Source: Eurosta solidaginis (lineage: Eukaryota; Arthropoda; Insecta; Diptera; Tephritidae). Taken from it: DNA of 64,000 nucleotides. The position numbers and the translations under genes are program-made. This document shows, piece by piece, positions 56,431 through 64,000 of the stretch; position 1 is the first letter of the stretch; the number at the start of each line of letters is the position of its first letter. Location: NCBI RefSeq assembly GCF_040869045.1, contig NC_090319.1:177356645-177420644 (forward strand). The letters are read 5' to 3'. The notes beneath the pieces were generated by a model, which had not been told where the DNA came from, searched no databases, and saw only the letters and a list, made by a program, of their open reading frames with translations.

Positions 56431-57625
56431 TTACCTAATATGGAAGGTGCCACACCCATTTTACAAAGTTTTTTTCTAAAGTTATATTTTGCGTCAATAA
56501 ACCAATCCAATTCCCATTTTTCATTCCTTTTTTCGTATTTGGTATAGAATTATGGCTTTTTTTTTCATTTTTCGTAATTTTCGATATCGAAAAAGTGGGC
56601 GTGGTCATAGGCGGATTTCGGCCATTTTTTATACCAATACAAAGTGAGTTCAGATAATTACGTGAACTGAGTTTAGTAAAGATATATCGATTTTTGCTCA
56701 AGTTATAGTGTTAACGGGCGAGCGGAAGGACAGACGGTCGACTGTGTATAAACACTGGGCGTGCCTTCAACCGATTTCGCCCTTTTTCATAGAAAACTGT
56801 TATCGTCCTAGAGTCTAATCTCCTACCAAATTTCACAATGATTAGAAAATTTTTGTTCGACTTATGGCATTAAAAGTATCCTAGACAAATTAAATGAAAA
56901 AGGGCGGATCCACGCCCATTTTGAAAATTTCTTTTATTTTTGTATTTTTTTGCACCATATCATTACTGGAGTTGAATGTTGACATAATTTACTTATATAC
57001 TGTAAAGATATAAACTTTTTTTTTTAATTTGCCTTAAACATTTTTTTTTTTAAGTGGGCGATTTTGCTAATTTTTATTAAGCATACATATAGAAATAGCA
57101 GTAACGTTGCTGCCAAATTTCATCATGATATCTTCAACGACTGGCAAATTACAACTAGCAAAACTTCTAAATTACTTTCTTCTAAAAGTGGGCGGTGCCA
57201 CGCCCATTGTCCAAAATTTTTTAAGTTTTCTATTCTGCGTCATAAGTTCAACTCATCTACCAAGTTTCATCGCTTAATGCGTCTTTGGTAATGAATTATC
57301 GCACTTTTTCGATTTTTCGAAATAATCGATATGGAAAAAGTGGGCGTGGTTATAGTCCGATATCGTTCATTTTAAAAAGCGATTTGAGATGAGTGCCCAG
57401 GAACCTACATACCTAATTTCATCAAGATACCTCAAAATTTACTCAAGTTATCGTGTTAACGGACGGACGGACGGACGGACGAACATGGCTCAATCAAATT
57501 TTTTTCGATACTGATGATTTTGATATATGGAAGTCTATATCTATCTCGATTCCTTTATACCTGTACAACCAACCGTTATCCAATCAAAGTTAATATACTA
57601 TGTGAGCTCTGCTCAACTGAGTATA
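56431..57625 (+). mobile_element. mini-me / INE-1-like element M7, minisatellite lacking
   Basis: A core like M2 in plus orientation, from ACCTAATATGGAAGGTGCCA to CTCTGCTCAACTGAGTATAAC, with a pure (ACGG)n tract near 57460-57480. It directly follows M6 in inverse orientation. Confidence 0.7.
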
Positions 57626-57899
57626 ACAATAAATGCAAGGGCCGATATATCACCTAAGAGAATTTATGCCGAGCTTCTCTTCCGATTTGCGTCCTGCTCC
57701 TTTTATTTTTTCTTGAAAATAAATGGTCGAGACGGGACCGAGAGGTTTACGCCTACTCTGGATGGCATCTTCAAGGCAGATGATATGTTTTTCTGAGAAG
57801 CTTTGATTCTAATTTTTGATGTTGCTTTGCCTGGGAGTTCAGCCCAGTAACTTCTTTGTGATAGGCGGAGCACGATATCATCACACCACATCGGCCCTC
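57624..57899 (-). mobile_element. tRNA-derived SINE, diverged and internally deleted
   Basis: On the minus strand: GTGTGATGATATCGTGCTCC (A-box-like), GGGCTGAACTCCC (B-box-like), then the SINE body with a gap. It ends TTGCATTTATTGT, joined directly to the terminus of mini-me M7, the same partner as the SINE at 50757. Confidence 0.75.
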
Positions 57900-58555
57900 C
57901 TAACAAACATACCTAAATATTTAATAAATAGTATTGTTATTTACCTTGTACGATTTTGTGTTTGAGGGGTCAAAACTAACTTCATGTCCATAGTTTGGTT
58001 TAGATGGCCTGCAGAATTCTAACGTAGATGATGTAAGGGCTCCACGACCGTAGTGGAATTTGAGCAATATTTTTCTTTGATAAAAAAGGATTGTTCGCTC
58101 TGCAATGGCTTTGTATGCTGGAATTTTTCCATTACTTTCAAGCTCGAATTTTTCAGTTGTCTTCTATAAATAATAGAATAACAATCATGGTGATGATAAT
58201 AATAGTAATTAAGTAGGTAAATATATAACAATAACTCAACAAGTTTTACATGAACTGGGCGCTATTAGCAACTACAACTGTTGATCAATGGTAGTTTTTT
58301 GAAAGCACCATATTTTTGATCCACTCAACCATTTGCGTTTTACGTCAAATTACCGATTTTCTTCGCTACCTTCACTTAACATGCCTGATACTTCAATTTG
58401 TTGTAGCAGTGCTTCGCCAATACGTTGTGAGTACCCCAAAAGTTGAGGACTTTTCGAACCCTCACAACAAAAATATTTTTCAAATAAATATGAATATATA
58501 TATTTCCGACGCAATTAATTACTTTAATAATTACGTAAAAATTGAATTATTAATC

Positions 58556-58557
<2 letters not shown>
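57900..58557. other. no gene recognised
   Basis: AT-rich sequence without recognised repeats. The ORF at 58316-58711 runs into a (TA)n tract and is not credible as a protein. Confidence 0.5.

Positions 58558-58594
<37 letters not shown>
58558..58594. repeat. (TA)n microsatellite
   Basis: An uninterrupted TA run of about 18 units immediately before AGGGCGGGTCGATTTAAAAA. Confidence 0.95.
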
Positions 58595-58596
<2 letters not shown>

Positions 58597-59330
58597 GGCG
58601 GGTCGATTTAAAAATCGTATTATAGGGATCAAAATAATAAACTTTGCCGAAGGAACAATAGCTCTAAAACGAATTCTGATGTCCCCTAATTTGGGTCGAA
58701 CTTTTGGGTAGGGGCAAATTTTGAAATATCCCACTTTGACCCATTTAGAGTGCTCCAATCGAGTCCAAATGTATGACCGACCCCCACTAACTTTGGAGGC
58801 CCGACCCACCGATGCCAGTGGCACACCCCCTGGAACCCCCCTGGGGGTTCACCATACAAACATTTAAAAAAATAAACATTTAAAAAAAATCGCCGTTTGT
58901 GCACTTTACATGAAAATATCAGCTAAATGGCTTATGTGGTAATATGGCCAATTGACCTTATGGCCGTTGACCTTATGTCATCCACACATCTACATCAATG
59001 CATTGTCATCGATCCTTGATACGTATGCAAAGTTTCAAATTAACAAGGACTTCTAGAAACCGGTGAAAATTAAGCTACAAAGATTCCGTTACATACAGGC
59101 ACAAGCTTGCTTCATCTAGCGGTGTGAGAGGATGGTGTGATTCATTGTTAATCTTTTTATTTGGAATGGTGTCACTACTTATTTTTATTTTTTTTTAGTT
59201 ATTTTTGTTTATCTGAAATTAGCACTTCACACTTTCATGTTCTTCACAACGACTTAATGCATTCACAAAAACTTATGGTGCAGGTTACAATATGGTCTAC
59301 GCGACGTCGTGTAGATTAAGTAATTCAAAA
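58595..59330. other. candidate end of an unidentified repeat next to the (TA)n tract
   Basis: Starts GGGCGGGTCGATTT, a GC-rich start after TA, like a TA-inserting DNA transposon end. CCCGACCCACC near 58800 could be a loose inverted counterpart. No ORF. The right limit is lost in the assembly gap. Confidence 0.3.
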
Positions 59331-59430
59331 NNNNNNNNNNNNNNNNNNNNNNNNNNNNNNNNNNNNNNNNNNNNNNNNNNNNNNNNNNNNNNNNNNNNNN
59401 NNNNNNNNNNNNNNNNNNNNNNNNNNNNNN
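59331..59430. other. assembly gap of exactly 100 N
   Basis: One hundred unknown bases, the usual placeholder for a gap of unknown size. Linkage across it is not proven. Confidence 0.99.
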
Positions 59431-59438
59431 ACAAATTT

Positions 59439-59787
59439 AGTTAAGTTGATACTGAGCTTGATTTATTGTGCACTCATTGCACTCACTAATACAACTGATC
59501 TAAAACATATTCTTTTGTTACCAACTAACTTTTAAGTCTAACTTACTTATGCCTACGTTGCAGATCCCACCACCAGCCTACATTTCATAATCGATGAGTT
59601 GAGTGTATAGGGCAATGCTGCTTATGCTGCACTTCTCACGCCTTATTTGTTGTATTGTGTTACCGATCGCTTGCGCGTGTACTGAGTCAGCGAAAGTGCT
59701 ATTTGGGGCAATGAAGAAGTCACATGCACGGCAACGTGAGTAAAGGGTGCGCCATTAGTTAGTATTGGGATTACAGGTGTGATAACT
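59439..59787 (-). repeat. 3' LTR of errantivirus-like element
   Basis: On the minus strand it begins AGTTATCACACC at 59787 and ends CAACTTAACT at 59439, so the ends are AGTTA/TAACT, the type seen in gypsy-like LTRs. AATAAA lies near its end (59461-59466 on the minus strand). An AAAGGGGAGG-type polypurine tract is adjacent at 59788-59800. Only one LTR is in the window. Confidence 0.65.
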
Positions 59788-59795
59788 CCTCCCCT

Positions 59796-61736
59796 TTAAA
59801 GATCTGCGTCTCGCAGATCAAATGAAAAACGTGAGGGGGTTATGGTATGTACCGAATGGCTATTACTTTCTGCTGGTTGGCTAGCTTCTGGGTAATCAAT
59901 TTTATATGTGGATATGCCCTTCGTGATCTTATTGATGTTCGTGCCACAGCTCCAATGTTCAGAGATTTCTGGGAGGTCTGGTTTTCTAATGTACCATCTC
60001 CATAGGATAGCAGCGACCACGATTAAAAAATAAAAAAATAAATGTAAGGCGCGATAACCTCCGAAGAGATCTAAGGCCGAGCTTCTCTTCCAATTTGCGT
60101 CGTGCTCCTCTTGATTTTTCCCTACAAATTGGCCGGACGGGACCTACATGTTTTATGCCGACTCCGAACGGCATCTGCAAGGCAGATGAGTTTTCACTGA
60201 GAGCTTTTCATGGCAGAAATACAATCGGAGCGCTTGCCAGACACTGCCGAGGGGCGACCCCGCTTAGAAAAATTTTCTTCTAATTGAAAAATCTTATTTC
60301 TAAAATTTTGATGTTGCTTTGCCCGGGAGTTGAACCCAGGGCATACGGTGTGATAGGCGGAGCACGCTACCATCACACCACGGTGGCCGCCGACCACGAT
60401 TATTGCGCATATTGTTAGGGCTTCTGTAACGATAGAAAAATTTATCTTCTCATTAACGTATCCTAGATTCTTAACATTCTCCATCGTGATGTCGTGCACA
60501 TATTCTAGGTTGACCTTCATTGTGTGATTCCTGACATTCGAAAGGACGGCTGGCAACGCCTGCGCTGTCATTACCTCGTTGCTGGAAAATACTTGGTCAC
60601 CTATCTTGACTGTTTCGTTGCTTAGTTGGATGATGTAGGTGCCATTAATAGTGCTTGAGGCATTGCTGCTACTAATCATGCCTTGGTAGTTTGAGAGGAA
60701 TATTGTGTTGTCGTTTACCAATTCTATAATTGATCCGTTTCGTCTGGTGAACTGGCAGCTAGCGTCTCCACCTTTTAGTAGTCGTGGAATGCAGCTGTCC
60801 TCTTCCAATTTCGACAAGGATTCTGACTTACATATTGTAGATGAACTGATTACCATGCAATTTCCCGTCAGTCCGTATGTTTCCTCTTGGTTTACGAGCA
60901 TCCTGTCAAACGGTAGATCAAGTTGCTTATGTTCGTAGATGCCAGCGCGAGTGATCAGAAAATTATATTTGTTAGCTGTTACTTTTGGCATCGAGAGCAC
61001 GTAGAGGAAAAATGTCCCATTCGTGTATACTGATGGTTGACCGTATTCAATAGCCTCGATTACGTTCTGGTATGGAAGGGTCTCTACTTCTGACAGTACC
61101 TGGTTGACCTCATCTGTGTCAAGTAGATTCGTGTTGACAATGCCCCGTTTTGCCAGTTGACATTCCCGCACAATTTCGTTTACCTCTTCGCGAATGAGCA
61201 GGATGTTGTGTAGTGCATTTCGATCAAATTCCGTCGCCTCATTTTCTTTCGCTATGTAGTTAGTGCAATTCACCACCTCGTCGATTTTCTTTAGGACTTC
61301 TTGGGTGGCGGCGAAGAGTTTTTCATTGATCTTATATTGGTGGTTATTGCTTTGAATGACTTCATTTTGGCTGTGGAGAATGTAGTTCCAGTCGGTTGCA
61401 TCTGGTGATCCTGCTAACCATTTCCATGCTGAGCCTATCCAGTCTATAGAGCGACTGAACCTTGCTTTACCTGTGCTACCCGTAAGTTCTTCAAGTCGTT
61501 CCAATGTTTGGTTGATGTAGAGATGCGCTAAAATCTGGTCGTCAGCGGTTTTCGTTAAACGGTTTGCCAAACTTTCCATTTGCGTCATAATTGTAACATA
61601 TTGCTGTATATTAATAACGTGAACCAGCTTGAAGGATCCACCAATGATCCATCCATTCCCGTTTTGGATAGTTATGATTGGGGTTTTATAGTGAAATATA
61701 TGGAGGGCGCTGATGGCTGATGCCAGCAGTGGGAAT
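59796..61736 (-). pseudogene. env-like glycoprotein of errantivirus-like element, interrupted by a SINE
   Basis: Membrane fusion-type envelope protein related to gypsy Env and baculovirus F. The coding exon opens after a splice acceptor at 61737. A hydrophobic stretch near the start (about 61730-61690) could be a signal peptide. A 464-codon frame from the Met at 61588 carries an RxxR processing site (RFSR) directly before a hydrophobic SIDWIGSAW segment. Beyond that are several Asn-linked glycosylation motifs, a Cys-containing ectodomain and the first half of a membrane anchor (ALTICAIIV). The SINE at 60025-60390 splits the anchor. The rest of the anchor and the cytoplasmic tail lie at 60024-59796, ending in a TAA. 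As it stands, the frame reads into the SINE and makes an altered C-terminus. Confidence 0.85.
60025..60390 (-). mobile_element. tRNA-derived SINE, full-length reference copy with 11-bp target duplication
   Basis: Flanked by CGACCACGATT at 60014-60024 and 60391-60401. On the minus strand: GTGTGATGGTAGCGTGCTCC (A-box-like), CTGGGTTCAACTCCCGGGC (close to the tRNA B box GGTTCRANYCC), a body of about 290 bases, and a 3' end CGCGCCTTACATTTATTTTT. This is an RNA polymerase III-type promoter arrangement. 366 bases. Confidence 0.9.
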
Positions 61737-61750
61737 CTGGAAGGATGTTA
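61735..61750 (-). promoter_or_regulatory. splice acceptor for env mRNA
   Basis: The minus strand reads AACATCCTTCCAG then the env frame, with TACTAACAC and CACTAACACT upstream as branch-point candidates. Errantiviral env is known to be made from a spliced message. Confidence 0.6.
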
Positions 61751-62124
61751 TTAGTGTTAGTGTGTTAGTAATTGTTAGCTTAATCACAAATATTTGTTTT
61801 ACAAGATTGTTTGTATTTTTTCTTTTTTCTTCTAAGTTTAAAATTGAAGTTAATTTCAAAGGAATATGTTTGTTTCGGAATTTTAGTGTTATGACATTGT
61901 AAGAGAGGAACAATTTTATGTTTATTTATTTTTGATTATACTTTACATTTTATGATTGTTAATTGCTTTAGTTTCGGTTAGTGTGTTAGTGTTAATTTAA
62001 ATAAAAAGAAGGAAAAAAAAAATTTTAGTTAGATGCAAATAACTAAATAAAAGGTGAAAAATAATTTATCTCTGTATCTTTGGTTTTTTTAATGTTGTTT
62101 TTTGGTTTTTTTTTTTTTTGTTTT
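61751..62124. other. non-coding spacer between pol and env
   Basis: AT-rich with poly-T runs (poly-A on the element strand). It contains the intron end for env. No other gene. Confidence 0.6.
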
Positions 62125-62530
62125 TCAAGTGCTAGGATGTGTATTCCTGCGTTTGACATTTCTAATGTGGGTTTTGTGGATTTTTTTCCCACTAACTGTG
62201 GTTACGGACACCTTGTTGTCTTTTGCGATAATTTCTTTTTTGTATATGGGTTTTTGTTTTCCCTTGATCTGTTTGTCCTTCACGTATATGATATCATTTT
62301 CATCATAACGCTCCGGTAGAGATCTTCTTTTATTGTGCCGTTCAATATACTCTAGTTGTTTCTGAGTCAGTAAGTAAATATAAGTAAATATATAAGTAAA
62401 TATACATTTGTTTTCTTGCTTTTTTCGAGGAGTTCCTGGTAATTAGCCGCTTTTGCGCGATTGAAAAATACCTCAGTGGGTTTCCGGTTTATAACGGAAT
62501 GAATGGAGTTATTATAGCGATCTACTGCTA
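62125..62530 (-). pseudogene. integrase C-terminus (end of pol) of errantivirus-like element
   Basis: Minus strand: VDRYNNSIHSVINRKPTEVF, then after a simple-repeat expansion (AGTAAATATA-like, 62366-62405) the DNA-binding tail with YIERHNKRRSLPERYDENDI and VTTVSGKKIHKTHIRNVKRR. It closes with TGA at 62125-62127. The repeat expansion stays open and adds several hydrophobic residues. Confidence 0.75.
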
Positions 62531-63648
62531 TATTTATTTATTTACTTGTATGTCTATTATACAGCAGACACTTAAGAATATAGTACAACTAATGTAAATT
62601 AAGTATTACTTAAAAAATAGGTTTTTAGTTTGAACTGTATAACCGATTTCGTATACGTAAAATCTAAATCCAGAAAATTTGAGAAATAGTTGTAATCAGA
62701 CATAATTCTATTCAAGGGAGCGTTAGCACCATAGATTGTTCTGTTAAGTCCAACACGAAAACCAACAAAATTTCGTAAATTTCTACAGGGCACATTAAAG
62801 TTAACTAGCTGAAGTAAGGAAGGACAATCTATCCTGCCAGAAACAAGATCCATAATAAATGTAACCGATAATAGCGTTCTCCTATCGGATAACGATACCA
62901 AACTAATTAATCGACAACGAGCAACGTACAACGGAATCGGTTCAGTAAAGTTAAGAGAGCGTAAAGCAAAACGAACAAAGCACTTTGGACTTTCTCCAGA
63001 CGATGTATGTGGACTGAATGGTATGGTCTCCAAATGACAGCTGCGTATTCCATTTTAGAACGGACAAAAGCCGAGTACAAAAGCTTATAAGTATATGGGT
63101 CTGAAAAATTAGAAGAGTGGCGTTTCACAAAGGCAAGTGTTCCAAAAGAATTTGTAATTATGTAGTTTAAATGAGTAGTAAAATTTAGTTTGCTATCAAA
63201 ATACACGCCAAGATCTTTAATTTCATTAACCTCAGAAAGGCACGAGTCCGCCAACCAGTAGCAAGTATCCAAAGGCTTGACCATTTTAGAGTAAGTTACT
63301 TTGAAAGACTTGATAATATTCATATAAAGCCTGTTCAAGGCGCAATAATCTAAAAATTTATTAAGTTCACTTTGAAGCGCCGATGAATCACGCGAGTCAC
63401 TTATTTCAGAATATATTTAAGATCATCGGCATATAAGAGAAATCTAGACGAGTTAAAACAAAAAGAAACATCATTAATAAACAAGATGAATAATAAAGGA
63501 CCTAATATGCTACCTTGAGGTACACCAGATGTAGCAATGAATGGATCCGAGAATGCCCCATCTATAGCAACCATGCAACTCCTGTTATGTAAATAAGATT
63601 TTATCCATTTGAGGATACTGGAATGAAAACCTAGCTCTTTGATTTTAA
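62531..63648 (-). mobile_element. CR1/Jockey-like LINE fragment inserted in integrase
   Basis: 5'-truncated. The coding segment begins directly at the integrase break near 63648, and the 3' end is an AAGTAAATAAATAAATA tail at about 62531-62550. The integrase continues on both sides, so the insertion is nested. No clear target duplication. Confidence 0.75.
62599..63645 (-). pseudogene. reverse transcriptase C-terminal half of the inserted LINE
   Basis: RT palm: TSGVPQGSILGPLLFILFIN (motif B) near 63520, then LYADD (catalytic motif C, intact) near 63425. The thumb region (63338-62907) has EVNEIKDLGVYFDSKLNFTT and KMEYAAVIWRPYH. A frame change near 62990 gives the terminal part, 63033-62599. 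Stops near 63410 and the missing N-terminal half make it inactive. The clade call is from general pattern. Confidence 0.75.
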
Positions 63649-64000
63649 CCTTGGGCTATCTATCTTCAGGCATCTGATAATTTCGATTAAGGTGGAATGA
63701 AGCCTTTCGACTTGACCGTTCACCTCGCTACTCTGAGAAGGTGTACGATACAACATAACTCCCAATGACTCTAAAAGATTTTTTATTATTGGGCTAATAA
63801 GACCGCGCTCGTTGTCGGTCACGAGGATATCTGGGGTCGTAAAGTAGTGCAAGAGTTTGACTATTTTGTCCTTGAGGTGCAAAGTGGACTTATTTCTTAG
63901 GTGAAAGAGTTTTGCGAACTTAGAAAATTTGTCAATGCAGCTCAGAAATTTTTCTCCTTGTATTTCGAAAAATCGACGTGAATTATTTCGCAAGGACGCG
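63649..64000 (-). pseudogene. integrase core of errantivirus-like element, runs out of window
   Basis: The minus strand frame 63993-63631 has FLSCIDKFSKFAKLF (first Asp), ILVTDNERGL (second Asp) and SEVNGQVERLHSTL (Glu), the full acidic triad of a gypsy-type integrase. The last residues before the stop at 63631 belong to the inserted LINE. Upstream pol continues beyond 64000. Confidence 0.85.

Larger units (their letters stand above)
59439..64000 (-). mobile_element. errantivirus-like (gypsy-type, env-carrying) element, 3' part
   Basis: The minus strand gives integrase core (63993-63650), integrase C-terminus (about 62530-62125), a spliced env (61736-59796), a polypurine tract and a 3' LTR. 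The upstream pol lies beyond the window. The element has two nested insertions (a SINE in env, a LINE in integrase) and simple-repeat expansion, so it is an old, inactive copy. Env-bearing gypsy-type elements of insects are endogenous retrovirus-like. Confidence 0.85.

Noticed and set aside
21083..57625. Evenly spaced repeats as a CRISPR array
   Set aside because: The units are contiguous 130-bp tandem repeats without unique spacers, in a eukaryotic transposon.
58316..58824. ORFs containing IYIYIYIYIY
   Set aside because: Translation of the (TA)n microsatellite on both strands.
62080..62319. Plus-strand Phe-rich ORFs
   Set aside because: Antisense to the basic C-terminal tail of the errantivirus-like integrase.

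Overview
The window is almost entirely transposable-element sequence from an insect, most likely a higher fly (Diptera). Evidence for this is the mini-me/INE-1-like elements with GTCY proto-microsatellites, a Penelope-like element, LOA/Jockey-type LINEs with AACCTA-rich 3' ends, RTE and hAT relics, and an env-bearing gypsy-type element. No host protein-coding gene, tRNA or rRNA gene could be supported. Nearly every coding region is broken by stops, frameshifts or deletions.

Layout. 1-4838: Ty3/Gypsy element 1 (+; gag, PR, RT/RNase H, IN), cut by the window start. 5060-8480: decayed RTE LINE (+). 8875-9325: LTR with TATA box and poly(A) signal, with reiterated hairpin motifs. 9326-13751: Gypsy element 2 (-), related to element 1 and facing it. 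14481-17190: two 5'-truncated Penelope-like copies head to head, forming a 2.7-kb palindrome with hammerhead-like cores near both outer ends. 17771-20195: hAT transposase relic (-). 21083-22235: mini-me-like element with a 130-bp minisatellite. 22236-29423: a LOA/Jockey-type LINE (+) split by a second LINE (-, 25651-28675), which itself holds a tRNA-derived SINE with an 11-bp target duplication.

29424-46351 is best read as one very large LTR retrotransposon. Two ~3.2-kb direct repeats (candidate LTRs) flank a decayed gag-pol (33.9-38.1 kb). Nested inside it is a 4.37-kb LTR element (38289-42662) with 526/525-bp LTRs, a 4-bp target duplication and no recognisable gag-pol. This inner element carries small ORFs, including two that share a WW...AGYExGKE motif, one of them with a transmembrane segment. 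It is the most unusual object in the window.

46648-57625 is a pile of mini-me-like elements in both orientations with 130-bp minisatellite arrays, two of them meeting head to head, plus two SINE copies fused to mini-me ends. After a 100-N assembly gap, 59439-64000 is the 3' part of an env-carrying errantivirus-like element (-): integrase, spliced env and 3' LTR. Its env is interrupted by a SINE with a perfect 11-bp target duplication, and its integrase by a CR1/Jockey-like LINE.

Together this looks like a heterochromatic or piRNA-cluster-like nest of elements, with insertions within insertions up to three levels deep. Boundaries read by eye are approximate unless a target duplication is stated.
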